Below, piece after piece: positions 33,851 to 42,361 of a stretch of 64,000 nucleotides of DNA. Made by a program: the position numbers and the translations under genes. Origin of the DNA: an uncultured Ruminococcus sp. Its GTDB lineage: Bacteria > Bacillota > Clostridia > Oscillospirales > Ruminococcaceae. The first letter of the stretch is position 1, and every line of letters begins with the position of its first letter. The notes beneath the pieces are model-generated. The model saw nothing but the letters and a program-made list of their open reading frames with translations. It had not been told where the DNA came from and made no database searches. The stretch spans positions 1 through 64,000 of the forward strand of contig CAMVRM010000003.1 of assembly GCA_947169885.1 (NCBI GenBank). The letters run 5' to 3'.

Positions 33851-34579
33851 GTTTGTCTGTATGTTCTCAGCTGAAAGCAGTCCGAGCGAATCAGTCAGGC
33901 ATATCGTTACAGCGCTTACTTTTTCTGCGCCAGCCTGTTTGAGAAGCGATGCACACTTGTTTATCGTTGCGCCTGTCGTAAAAATATCATCACAGATAAG
34001 GATATGCCTGCCGCTGATGTCGGGCTTGTCCTCACGGAGAAAGTATGTCTTTTCAGCCGATTCAAAGCGTTCTGCCATACCTCGCTGATGCTGTGCGACA
34101 CGGCTTTTTGTATGCCCGAGTATGCTGCCGTCATGCTCCTTGCCCAGCACTTCTGCCATTGCCTTTGCAAAGCGTTCAGCCTGATCGTAGCCACGCCGCA
34201 GCTTTTTTGAACGGTGTATCGGAACGCAGGTCACAAGGTCAATATCGTCTATCCCGTCTGAATCGAGTTTAAGACTGAGCCTTTCCGCCGCATAGTCCGC
34301 AAGCGGCAATGCAAAATGATCCTTAAAGCCGAGTATCGCCTGCTTTGCTGTCCCTGCGTATAGAAACACGGCGTTCGCATAGTCATAGTCGGGTCTTTTT
34401 CCGTTTATCGACTGCGGGAACATCAGTTTCCACGAAAGATCGGGCAGATATTCCAGCTTTTCCTCGCACTCTTTGCAGAAAGTCTCATCCATTGGGATCG
34501 GTCTTTTACAGGCACAGCACTGGTTCGGAAAGAATATGTCAAGTATCGCCCCAAGAAATCTCTGCGTTTTCGTCTTCAT
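33839..34579 (-). CDS. comF: ComF family protein
   Basis: A 246-residue ComF protein: an N-terminal cysteine motif (CCACKRPIPMDETFCKEC) likely binding zinc, followed by a phosphoribosyltransferase-fold domain whose pyrophosphate/ribose loop is ILICDDIFTTGATI. ComF is needed for DNA uptake in naturally competent bacteria and links to PriA-dependent replication restart in some. The ATG at 34579 follows GAGGGAGC with good spacing; the tracked TTG three codons earlier touches that site. The start lies inside the end of recD2, a 41-bp overlap that suggests coupling. Confidence 0.9.
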   Translation of the reverse strand: MKTKTQRFLGAILDIFFPNQCCACKRPIPMDETFCKECEEKLEYLPDLSWKLMFPQSINGKRPDYDYANAVFLYAGTAKQAILGFKDHFALPLADYAAERLSLKLDSDGIDDIDLVTCVPIHRSKKLRRGYDQAERFAKAMAEVLGKEHDGSILGHTKSRVAQHQRGMAERFESAEKTYFLREDKPDISGRHILICDDIFTTGATINKCASLLKQAGAEKVSAVTICLTDSLGLLSAENIQTNKKP

Positions 34580-36797
34580 GCCTGTCAAGCTCCCTCAGCA
34601 TTTCCTTTAAGCAGGTATGTCTAAGCATACGGAAATTGTTGTCGATCATTCTCATGACCTGTTCGTTGTCGCCGATGATAACGAGCAGTTTTTTTGCTCT
34701 TGTGACCGCTGTATAGAGCAGATTGCGGTAACAAAGCTTTGCGGAAACACCGCTTATCGAGAGCAGCACCGCTTCAAACTCGCTGCCCTGACTCTTGTGG
34801 ACGGTAATTGCATATGCAAGTTCAAGATCGTCAAGCATATCATAGGTGTACTCAGCCATTCTGCCTTCAAAATCGACTTTGACCGTTTTGGTGTTCTTGT
34901 TGCAGGAGATTATCCGACCGATGTCGCCGTTGAAAATGCCTGCACCGCTCTCGGTCTTTTGTCCGACAGTCCTTTTCCATGTTATTTCATAATCATTTTT
35001 GCGCTGCATCACCTTGTCGCCTGTGCGGTATATCGTGTCATCTTTGGTGAGTTCTGTTTTTCCTGCCGCAGGGGGATTAAGTTCGCTTTGGAGCAGCTTG
35101 TTAAGCGCAAGCGTTCCTGCAAGCCCCTTGCGCATTGGCGACAGCACCTGTATATCGTCATAGGGCGAGTAGCCATACGCTTTCGGCAGGCGTGTCTTGC
35201 ACAGTTCTGCGATAAGCTGTTTCACGCTCTCATGGTCGAGCCGCTGCATATAGAAAAAGTCATTGTCTCTGAGCGACAGATCGATATGTTCACCGCCTAC
35301 TATCCTGTGAGCGTTCATGACGATAGCGCTCTGCTGTGCCTGACGGAATATCCTTGTCAGCCGAACAACAGGCATAACATCGCTGTCCATTATGTCTTTC
35401 AGCACGTTTCCTGCACCAACGCTCGGCAGCTGATCCGAGTCGCCCACAAGCACAAGCTTGCAGTTGAGCCTTATAGCTTTAAGCACCGCTTCAAAAAGCC
35501 GAGTATCCACCATTGACATCTCGTCGATTATAAGAGCATCACAGTCAAGCTTGTTCTTTTCGTTGTGAGAGAATTTCATGACGTTTTCAGATGTCGGAAT
35601 AACTTCAAGCATACGGTGGATCGTTTTTGCGTCCTTGCCCGTTATATCTGTAAGGCGCTTTGCGGCACGTCCTGTCGGAGCGGCGACCATAACGTTCATA
35701 TTAAGCCTGTCATAAAGCTCGATTATCGCATTGAGTGTTGTGGTCTTGCCCGTTCCCGGACCTCCTGTTATGACTAAAAAACCGTATGACAGTGCAAGGT
35801 TTACCGCTTCACGCTGTTTTTCGTCATAACTTATGCCGCTGCTTTTTTCGATCTTGTCGATAAGCCCCGAGAAATCCATTTTCGTGTCATAAGAGCAGTC
35901 TTTCATGACGTTCAGGCGCTCTGAGATATAGTTTTCTGCCGCAAAAAAATCGGGCAGCATTATATAGCGCACATCGTTTTTTATGTAGCAGTAAAGCTGT
36001 TCGTCCTCGAGAAGCCCTGTCAGAACTGTGTCGAAAACGGTGCTGTCGATGCCGAGCATACGGCAGGTATCACGGCATAGTTCGGACTGTGGCAGGCAGG
36101 TGTGACCGTCATCGTTTGCAGCTTCTGCAAGCTTGTATTTTATGCCTGCGGAGACACGTTCCTCGCAGTCGTAAGGCAGTTCAAGCGCAGCGCCCACCTT
36201 GTCCACCGCCTCGAACTTCAGCTCCACTTCAAGACTGCAAAGCAGGTAAGGATTCGAGCGAATGAGCTGTTCGGCATTGCCGCCCCATTTTTTATAAGCG
36301 GAAATGCCTGCCTCCATGCGTATACGGTATTCGTTAAGAAAGATCATGAGCGACCGAACCGCAAAGGCTTTTTTGAACTCCGAAGCGATTTTATTAGCCT
36401 TGTCAGCGCTCACACCATCGACTTCGCACAGGCGTTCGGGTTCTGTCTCCATGATATTGAGCGTGTCTTCGCCGAAATGGTCAACAATGTTTTTTGCTGT
36501 GACCTTGCCGACACCCTTTATCGAGCCGCTCGCAAGGTATTTCCTGATAGCCTCGGCAGAACTCGGGAGCCGCCGCTCGCACACTTCGCAGGAAAACTGT
36601 TCGCCGTACTTGCGGTTAGTCGTATAAAACCCAGTACAAGAAAGCTCCTCGCCCTCCTCGACAATACCAAGATACCCGACAACAGGCACAAGGTCATCTT
36701 CCGTTTTGAGCATGATGACGCAGTAACCGTCCTTTTCGCTGTTATAGATAACTGCGTCGATCTCGCCCTCAATTTTTATAAGTTCTTTATTATCCAT
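34539..36797 (-). CDS. recD2: ATP-dependent RecD-like DNA helicase (RecD2)
   Basis: A 752-residue SF1B 5'-3' helicase of the RecD2 class that works without RecBC. The N-terminal region contains helix-hairpin-helix modules (SGSIKGVGKVTAKNIVDHFG and CEVDGVSADKANKI). Motif I is GGPGTGKTTTLNAI near residue 345, Walker B LIIDEMSMVD, and the UvrD-like C-terminal AYAITVHKSQGSEF with VTRAKKLLVI. It resolves stalled or damaged DNA. AGGAGCGG precedes the ATG. It follows a small membrane protein gene after 7 bp and overlaps comF, forming a three-gene run. Confidence 0.95.
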   Translation of the reverse strand: MDNKELIKIEGEIDAVIYNSEKDGYCVIMLKTEDDLVPVVGYLGIVEEGEELSCTGFYTTNRKYGEQFSCEVCERRLPSSAEAIRKYLASGSIKGVGKVTAKNIVDHFGEDTLNIMETEPERLCEVDGVSADKANKIASEFKKAFAVRSLMIFLNEYRIRMEAGISAYKKWGGNAEQLIRSNPYLLCSLEVELKFEAVDKVGAALELPYDCEERVSAGIKYKLAEAANDDGHTCLPQSELCRDTCRMLGIDSTVFDTVLTGLLEDEQLYCYIKNDVRYIMLPDFFAAENYISERLNVMKDCSYDTKMDFSGLIDKIEKSSGISYDEKQREAVNLALSYGFLVITGGPGTGKTTTLNAIIELYDRLNMNVMVAAPTGRAAKRLTDITGKDAKTIHRMLEVIPTSENVMKFSHNEKNKLDCDALIIDEMSMVDTRLFEAVLKAIRLNCKLVLVGDSDQLPSVGAGNVLKDIMDSDVMPVVRLTRIFRQAQQSAIVMNAHRIVGGEHIDLSLRDNDFFYMQRLDHESVKQLIAELCKTRLPKAYGYSPYDDIQVLSPMRKGLAGTLALNKLLQSELNPPAAGKTELTKDDTIYRTGDKVMQRKNDYEITWKRTVGQKTESGAGIFNGDIGRIISCNKNTKTVKVDFEGRMAEYTYDMLDDLELAYAITVHKSQGSEFEAVLLSISGVSAKLCYRNLLYTAVTRAKKLLVIIGDNEQVMRMIDNNFRMLRHTCLKEMLRELDRHEDENAEISWGDT

Positions 36798-36804
36798 ACC
36801 GCTC

Positions 36805-37137
36805 CTAAGAATAGTAATTCCTTATCAAATGATCTTTCAGCGCCGAGATATGCACCACCTCGACAAGTTTCAGTTCCTGTGCAAGTTCTTTTGCAAGAAA
36901 GCTGTTTGGACAGTTCTCGTTTATGACAAGCAGTATCCGTTTTGAATCCGTCTCGTCCGAGAAAAGTTCGTCATGACAGCAGGCTCTGACCCTGAGTTCG
37001 AGCTGTTGGTCATCTTCACGCACAGGAATAAGTATCAGCGCATCTGTTTTCGTTCTGTTCAGATTGCTCCTTGCCCTTAAATATACGCTCAGAGCCGCCG
37101 CCGCAACAAGAATTATCAGAAATACCGCTTCAAACAT
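36805..37137 (-). CDS. Small membrane-anchored protein of unknown function
   Basis: About 110 residues. One N-terminal helix (MFEAVFLIILVAAAALSVYL) precedes a soluble alpha/beta domain with TDALILIPVREDDQQLELRVRACCHDE and RILLVINENCPNS, which looks like a small strand-helix-strand fold. I do not recognise the family. The ATG at 37137 is preferred because GGCGGTG lies upstream; the tracked start 39 bases earlier has no ribosome site. It is 7 bp upstream of recD2 and probably cotranscribed, but no functional link is known. Confidence 0.6.
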   Translation of the reverse strand: MFEAVFLIILVAAAALSVYLRARSNLNRTKTDALILIPVREDDQQLELRVRACCHDELFSDETDSKRILLVINENCPNSFLAKELAQELKLVEVVHISALKDHLIRNYYS

Positions 37138-37204
37138 AAGTATCACCGCCGATGTAAAAATATTCTGATACATCATATGCGGCGAAATTTATTTGCGTGC
37201 GCTA

Positions 37205-37242
37205 AAATAAAAACAGGACGCTCCCGTGACCGAAAGCGTCCC
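37205..37242 (-). terminator. Terminator of the rpsO-pnp operon
   Basis: GGACGCT (37216-37222) pairs with AGCGTCC (37235-37241); leftward it is followed by TGTTTTTATTTT, about 30 bp after the pnp stop. Confidence 0.85.
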
Positions 37243-37273
37243 ATGTTATTATGTGTACGTTTGTACTCAGCTA

Positions 37274-39391
37274 TCAGCCTTTGTTAGCCTTTTTAGCAGC
37301 GATCTCAGCAAGAGCATCCTTTCTTGAAAGGCTTATCTTGCCCTGATTGTCGATGTCCATGACTTTAACAAGGATCTCGTCTCCGACAGAAACAACGTCT
37401 TCGACCTTTTCAACTCTATCCTTGTCAAGCTTGGAAATGTGGCACAGACCGTCCTTGCCGGGAGCGATCTCTACAAATGCGCCGAAATTCTTGATAGAAA
37501 CAACTTTACCCTTGTAGATAGCGCCGATCTCGGGATCGTTTGCGATAGTGTTGATTATCGAGATCGCACGGTTTGCCTTGTCAAGATCAAGACCCGAAAC
37601 GAATACGTTGCCGTCCTCGTTGATGTCGATCTTAACATCGCAGTCAGCGCTGATCTTCTGAATGACCTTTCCGCCCGAACCGATAACTTCACGGATCTTG
37701 TCAACAGGAACCTTAGTGGTGAGCATCTTGGGTGCCCACTTGTTAACAGTCGCACGAGGCTCAGGGATAGCTTTCAGCATGATCTCGTCAAGGATATAGT
37801 TTCTTGCCTTGTGAGTCTTAGCGAATGCTTCCTTGATGATGTCATAGGTCAGACCGTCAACCTTGATGTCCACCTGAATAGCAGTGATACCGTTCTTAGT
37901 ACCGCCTACCTTGAAGTCCATATCGCCGTAGAAATCTTCAAGACCCTGAATGTCTACCATAGTCATCCAGCTGCCGTCTTCCTTGGTGATAAGACCGCAG
38001 GAAATGCCTGCAACGGGTGCTTTTATCGGAACGCCTGCGTCCATAAGCGCAAGTGTCGAACCGCAGATAGAACCCTGCGAAGTCGAACCATTAGAAGAAA
38101 GCACCTCGGAAACCATTCTTATTGCATAGGGGAACTCCTCAACAGAGGGGATAACAGGAGCGAGTGCTTTTTCAGCAAGTGCGCCGTGACCTATCTCACG
38201 TCTTCCGGGACCTCTGGAAGGCTTTGTCTCGCCGACAGAATAGCTGGGGAAGTTGTAGTGGTGGATATATCTCTTGGAAGTTTCCTCATCGATACCGTCA
38301 AGCTTCTGAGCATCGCTTACGGGACCGAGTGTGCAGATAGTCAGCACCTGTGTCTGACCTCTTGTGAACAGACCCGAACCGTGAACTCTGGGCAGCAGAC
38401 CAACTTCGGAAGCGAGCGGTCTGATCTCATCGATACCTCTGCCGTCAACACGCTTACCCTCATAGAGCCAGTTGCGGACGATCTTCTTCTGGAGCTTGTA
38501 AAGCACTTCATCAAGCATTGCAGCCTGATCGGGATACTGCTCGTCATACTTCTCGTGAACAGCATCATAGATAGGCTTCAGTCTTGCGTCACGAACGTTC
38601 TTGTCATCGGTGTCAAGAGCGACCTTGACATCTTCGCCGACCATAGCTTCAACAGCATCGAACAGGTCATGGTCGATCTCCATAGACTGGAACTCGAACT
38701 TAGGTTTGCCGATCTGAGCCTTTATATCGTTGATGAATGCGATCATCTTCTTGATCTCGGTGTGACCTGCAATGATAGCTTCGAGCATAAGATCATCGGG
38801 AATTTCGTCAGCGCCTGCTTCGATCATAACGATCTTTTCCATTGTGCCTGCAACGGTAAGGTTCAGGTGGTTTTTTGCTCTCTGTTCAAGGTCGGGGTTG
38901 AGGACGATCTCGCCGTCAACAAGACCAACGCTGATGCCTGCAATAGGACCGTTCCACGGGATATCCGAGATAGCGATAGCGATAGAAGCAGCGCACATAC
39001 CTGCGATCTCAGGCGAACAGTCGGGGTCAACAGCCATGACTGTCATGACTACCGATACATCATTTCTCATGTCCTTGGGGAACAGAGGTCTGATAGGACG
39101 ATCGACCATTCTTGAAGCAAGGATAGCCTTGTCAGTCGGTTTGCCCTCACGTTTTGTGAAGCTTCCGGGGATCTTTCCTACCGAATAGAGCTTTTCCTCA
39201 AAGTCAACGGACAGAGGGAAAAAGTCGATGCCGTCACGGGGCTTAGCCGATGCCGTAACGTTTGCCATAACGACTGTCTCGCCATAGCGGACCCAGCACG
39301 AGCCGTTTGCAAGTCCGCAGGTCTTGCCCGTTTCAACTACGAACGGTCTGCCTGCATATGTAGTTTCAAATTTCCTGTAATTCTCAAACAT
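37274..39391 (-). CDS. pnp: Polyribonucleotide nucleotidyltransferase (PNPase)
   Basis: A 705-residue PNPase, which degrades RNA 3' to 5' using phosphate and can also add nucleotides. Two RNase PH domains (about 1-225 and 305-540) flank a helical region; SNGSTSQGSICGSTLALMDAG is in the active second core. The KH domain carries IREVIGSGGKVIQKI, and the C-terminal S1 domain has YKGKVVSIKNFGAFVEI. The start at 39391 gives the usual MFENYRKFETTYAGR opening; the tracked ORF reads through the leader hairpin. Second gene after rpsO, the classic order, with a large hairpin in its leader. Confidence 0.97.
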   Translation of the reverse strand: MFENYRKFETTYAGRPFVVETGKTCGLANGSCWVRYGETVVMANVTASAKPRDGIDFFPLSVDFEEKLYSVGKIPGSFTKREGKPTDKAILASRMVDRPIRPLFPKDMRNDVSVVMTVMAVDPDCSPEIAGMCAASIAIAISDIPWNGPIAGISVGLVDGEIVLNPDLEQRAKNHLNLTVAGTMEKIVMIEAGADEIPDDLMLEAIIAGHTEIKKMIAFINDIKAQIGKPKFEFQSMEIDHDLFDAVEAMVGEDVKVALDTDDKNVRDARLKPIYDAVHEKYDEQYPDQAAMLDEVLYKLQKKIVRNWLYEGKRVDGRGIDEIRPLASEVGLLPRVHGSGLFTRGQTQVLTICTLGPVSDAQKLDGIDEETSKRYIHHYNFPSYSVGETKPSRGPGRREIGHGALAEKALAPVIPSVEEFPYAIRMVSEVLSSNGSTSQGSICGSTLALMDAGVPIKAPVAGISCGLITKEDGSWMTMVDIQGLEDFYGDMDFKVGGTKNGITAIQVDIKVDGLTYDIIKEAFAKTHKARNYILDEIMLKAIPEPRATVNKWAPKMLTTKVPVDKIREVIGSGGKVIQKISADCDVKIDINEDGNVFVSGLDLDKANRAISIINTIANDPEIGAIYKGKVVSIKNFGAFVEIAPGKDGLCHISKLDKDRVEKVEDVVSVGDEILVKVMDIDNQGKISLSRKDALAEIAAKKANKG

Positions 39392-39422
39392 TATCCAACA
39401 ATTCCTTTCATGTTGCGGTAAC

Positions 39423-39498
39423 GGTGAACATTTAGCAATAAACACAATGCAAAGCACATTTTCTTTTTGCACTCTGTTTATCGCTAAGGGCGTTCACC
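39423..39498 (-). promoter_or_regulatory. Long pnp leader hairpin, candidate autoregulatory site
   Basis: About 25 base pairs in four blocks: GGTGAAC/GTTCACC, TTAGC/GCTAA, ATAAACA/TGTTTAT and TGCAAA/TTTGCA, separated by small bulges. It lies between rpsO and pnp, with its inner edge 32 bases from the pnp ATG. In E. coli a comparable pnp leader stem is cut by RNase III and then used by PNPase to repress itself; the same logic is likely here by analogy. Confidence 0.6.
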
Positions 39499-39523
39499 GC
39501 CGCCTGTCCCTGCAAGCACATAA

Positions 39524-39560
39524 ACACTAAAAGGCAGAAGCGGTTTTGACCGCTCTGCCC
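39524..39560 (-). terminator. Terminator between rpsO and pnp
   Basis: On the minus strand GGCAGAGCGGT pairs with ACCGCTTCTGCC (one mismatch), followed by TTTTAG. It should be partial, since pnp has no obvious promoter of its own. Confidence 0.75.
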
Positions 39561-39571
39561 GTGTTTTTTGA

Positions 39572-39838
39572 TTACTTACGCAGACCCAGCTTTTCGATGA
39601 CAGCTCTGTATCTCTCGATGTCCTTGCTCTTTAAGTAGTTAAGAAGATTTCTTCTCTTACCTACCATTTTCAGCAGACCACGTCTGGAATGGTGATCTTT
39701 CTTGTGTGTTTTCAGGTGCTCGGTAAGGTCGTTGATGCGCTTTGTAAGGATAGCGATCTGTACCTCGGGCGAACCTGTGTCGGATTCGTGAGTTCTGTTA
39801 GCTACGATAACAGCTGTTTTTTCGTCTTTTCTAAGCAT
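39572..39838 (-). CDS. rpsO: 30S ribosomal protein S15
   Basis: An 88-residue S15, exactly the usual size, binding 16S rRNA early in small-subunit assembly. The family signature [38 protein letters not shown]-type core is complete and the end reads [12 protein letters not shown]. The start is the ATG after AAAGAGGT at 39838; the tracked ORF begins 45 bases earlier within the leader. First gene of the rpsO-pnp operon, with a promoter about 140 bp upstream and a structured leader. Confidence 0.97.
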   Translation of the reverse strand: MLRKDEKTAVIVANRTHESDTGSPEVQIAILTKRINDLTEHLKTHKKDHHSRRGLLKMVGKRRNLLNYLKSKDIERYRAVIEKLGLRK

Positions 39839-39849
39839 TTTAAATACCT

Positions 39850-39975
39850 CTTTCCCGGGGGGCTGCCCCGTAAATTCCTGCAAGGAAGTAAACGGCAGGT
39901 ATCATTCTCCGAGCGGAGCTTTACCCGTTAACTGCCTTTGCGGATAGACTTGCTGCGCCAAAGATTCCGCAACAA
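39850..39975 (-). promoter_or_regulatory. Structured rpsO leader (possible S15 autoregulation)
   Basis: The roughly 130-nt leader can form GGCAG/CTGCC enclosing a CTCC-GCTC-GGAG hairpin, or alternatively AACGG/CCGTT. Several firmicute S15 mRNAs carry a leader junction that mimics the 16S rRNA site and represses translation. The fit here is suggestive only. Confidence 0.4.
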
Positions 39976-39980
39976 ATATT

Positions 39981-40009
39981 ATTATACACCAAATACCGCA
40001 GTTTGTAAA
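39981..40009 (-). promoter_or_regulatory. Promoter of rpsO-pnp
   Basis: Minus strand: TTTACA (40009-40004), 17-bp spacer, TATAAT (39986-39981). Confidence 0.75.
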
Positions 40010-40041
40010 GAGCATTAACACAAATTTTACAATTGTGCTTA

Positions 40042-40968
40042 TCAGGTATGCAGGAACAGTTTGTTCCATGCGTTTCTTTCCTTGCCGTCTGCTTCTTCGG
40101 GCTGCTCGCCGCCGATAAGACCGTTCTGCTGCAATGCCGCAGTCAGAGTGTTCTGCATAAGCATAGCGATAGTCATAGGACCAACGCCGCCGGGAACAGG
40201 AGTGATATAGCCTGCCTTGTCCTTGCAGTTCTCAAAGTCAACGTCTCCGCAGAGCTTGCCGTTTTCGTCACGATCCATACCAACGTCAATGACCACTGCG
40301 CCCTCCTTGATGTAATCGGCAGTGATGATCTTAGGCTTGCCGACTGCCGCAACGAGAATATCTGCCTGCGAGCATATCTCGGGGAGGTTCTTTGTCTTTG
40401 AATGGCAGATCGTGACTGTTCCGCTTTCGTGCAGCAGAAGCATTGCCATAGGCTTGCCGACGATGTTGCTTCTTCCGATAACAACGCACTGCTTGCCTGC
40501 TACCTCAACGCCTGTCGAGTGGATAAGTTCCATAACGCCCGCAGGTGTGCAGGGCAGGAAGCTGTAATCGCCGATCATTATCTTGCCGACGTTTACGGGA
40601 TGGAATGCGTCAACATCTTTTTCTGCCTTGATGTTGTTGATTATCACCTTGTCGTCAAGATGCTTTGGCAGCGGCAGCTGAACGAGGATGCCGTTTACTT
40701 TCGGGTCGTTGTTCAGCTTGTCGATAAGTTCAAGCAGCTGTTCCTCGGTAGTCTCTTCGGGCAGTGCATACTCATAGGAAGTGAAGCCGACAGCCTCGCA
40801 CGCAAGCTTTTTGTTGCGGACATAGACCTTTGATGCAGGGTCTTCGCCAACAATAACTACTGCAAGTCCTACCTCGATCCCTTTCTCTGCTTTGAGTGCG
40901 GCAGTCTCCTTTGCGATCCTTGCCTTAACGTCAGCAGAGACCTGTTTTCCGTCGATTATCTTACTCAT
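40042..40968 (-). CDS. folD: Methylene-THF dehydrogenase/cyclohydrolase FolD
   Basis: A 308-residue bifunctional folate enzyme that oxidises methylene-THF to methenyl-THF and hydrolyses it to formyl-THF. The catalytic Y-x3-K lies in KVYVRNKKLACE, and the family signatures GILVQLPLPKH and the NADP-binding VIGRSNIVGKPMAMLL are intact. PGGVGPMTIAML closes the active site. A roughly 25-residue polar tail (GGEQPEEADGKE and onward) is longer than usual. It is last of the M16-M16-lgt-folD leftward run, 28 bp after lgt. Confidence 0.97.
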   Translation of the reverse strand: MSKIIDGKQVSADVKARIAKETAALKAEKGIEVGLAVVIVGEDPASKVYVRNKKLACEAVGFTSYEYALPEETTEEQLLELIDKLNNDPKVNGILVQLPLPKHLDDKVIINNIKAEKDVDAFHPVNVGKIMIGDYSFLPCTPAGVMELIHSTGVEVAGKQCVVIGRSNIVGKPMAMLLLHESGTVTICHSKTKNLPEICSQADILVAAVGKPKIITADYIKEGAVVIDVGMDRDENGKLCGDVDFENCKDKAGYITPVPGGVGPMTIAMLMQNTLTAALQQNGLIGGEQPEEADGKERNAWNKLFLHT

Positions 40969-40996
40969 GATCGTTCCGTCCTTTCATATATATAAA

Positions 40997-42331
40997 TTAT
41001 TCTTCGGTGTTATCTTCCTCGTCATCGCCTAAGATAGAAGTATAACCGTCATTTTCCTCAGTCTCAGTCTTTTCGGCAGCGGCAGTAAATGTTCCGCCGA
41101 ACTTTTCGGCGTATTCGCCTTTGAGTTTAGCAAGCTCCTTTTCGTCATGAGACTTCTTTGCAGCAGCGATCTTTGCTTTGAGTTCTTTCTTTTCCGAATG
41201 CAGTTCGGCAGCTTTTTTCTTTGCTTCTTCCTTGGCGGTCTTGCCGAATTTCTTATCGAACTCTTTTTCAAGTTCAGCAAAGCTTTCGCCTTTTTTCTTA
41301 GCTTCTGCGATCTTCTTTTTCAGTTCGGTGCGTTCCTTTTCGTTTGCTTCGTAAGCTTCAACAGCTGCAAGCTGACGCTTTGAAAGTTCGGTCTGATAGA
41401 AGAACTTGTAGTTTGAGCGCTTGACAGAACTGCGGAATATGATTATCAGCACGAGCGAAGCAAGCACGCAAGTTCCCGCAACAAGCTGTGATACCTTGAT
41501 ATTCGCAATATAGAGTGAGTCTGTTCTTGTGCTTTCGATGAAAAAGCGTCCCAGTCCGTAAAGTCCCGAGTAGAGCAGAAATACTTCGCCGTCAAACTTG
41601 CGGTGCTTAAAATAAAGGTGAAGTATCACAAAGCACACCGCACACCAGAGCGATTCATAAAGAAAACACGGGTGGACGGGCGCATATGAGAACACCTTTT
41701 GTCCCAGATCATCAAAGTGCAGTGCGATGTAGTCAGAGGTGGACTTGCTTATCATGCCCCACGGCAGGTCGGTGTTAGAGCCGAAGGCTTCCTGATTAAA
41801 GAAGTTGCCCCAGCGCCCTATTCCCTGCCCTATAAGAAAGCAGGGCGCAACAACGTCAAGTATAGCCGCAAGTTTCACTCCTCGAAGCTTTGTGACGATG
41901 CCGCCTACCAGTATTGCACCGATAAGTCCGCCGTATATCGCAAGTCCGCCGTCACGGTAGCGGAAGAAATCGCTCCAGCCGATGTCGTCATTGAATGCGA
42001 TATAATATGCTCTTGCGCCGAGTATCGCACCAACAAATCCCGAAAGAACTGCATCTGTTGCTCTGTCGGGGTCGATGCCCACCGACTTCATCTTGCGAAA
42101 ACCGTACATCATCGCAAGAAGAATGCCTGCCGCTATGAGAAATCCGTACCAGTATATCTTGAAATTCGTGCCCGGTATCGTCAGCAGAACACGGTCTATA
42201 TTTATTCCCTCACGGAAAATATTGTTGCCGCTGCCGAAATTCGGGAAAAAGACCTTGTCGGGGTTTTCAATCATTTTTTTGCGTACTTCCTCGCTTACCT
42301 GTTCAACGAAGTATGTCGCTGTCTGTTGCAT
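40997..42331 (-). CDS. lgt: Prolipoprotein diacylglyceryl transferase with charged C-terminal tail
   Basis: A 444-residue Lgt, which attaches diacylglycerol to the lipobox cysteine of prelipoproteins in the cytoplasmic membrane. The Lgt signature is GQGIGRWGNFFNQEAFG, and HPCFLYES precedes the later helices. The enzyme core normally spans about 270-300 residues. Here the last ~125 residues are a Lys/Glu/Ala-rich, coiled-coil-prone cytoplasmic extension (for example KKGESFAELEKEFDKKFGK) with an acidic end. The extension is in frame and continuous, so it is a real fusion or elaboration. An ATG is the start. Confidence 0.95.
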   Translation of the reverse strand: MQQTATYFVEQVSEEVRKKMIENPDKVFFPNFGSGNNIFREGINIDRVLLTIPGTNFKIYWYGFLIAAGILLAMMYGFRKMKSVGIDPDRATDAVLSGFVGAILGARAYYIAFNDDIGWSDFFRYRDGGLAIYGGLIGAILVGGIVTKLRGVKLAAILDVVAPCFLIGQGIGRWGNFFNQEAFGSNTDLPWGMISKSTSDYIALHFDDLGQKVFSYAPVHPCFLYESLWCAVCFVILHLYFKHRKFDGEVFLLYSGLYGLGRFFIESTRTDSLYIANIKVSQLVAGTCVLASLVLIIIFRSSVKRSNYKFFYQTELSKRQLAAVEAYEANEKERTELKKKIAEAKKKGESFAELEKEFDKKFGKTAKEEAKKKAAELHSEKKELKAKIAAAKKSHDEKELAKLKGEYAEKFGGTFTAAAEKTETEENDGYTSILGDDEEDNTEE

Positions 42332-42361
42332 TTTACTAACATATCCTTTCCTGAAATAGGA

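Noticed and set aside
34617-35516. 299-residue plus-strand ORF opposite recD2
   Set aside because: Shadow ORF; the recD2 frame carries all the helicase motifs.
37439-39115. 558-residue plus-strand ORF opposite pnp
   Set aside because: Antisense shadow of a highly conserved gene; no ribosome site or promoter; the composition follows the pnp codons.
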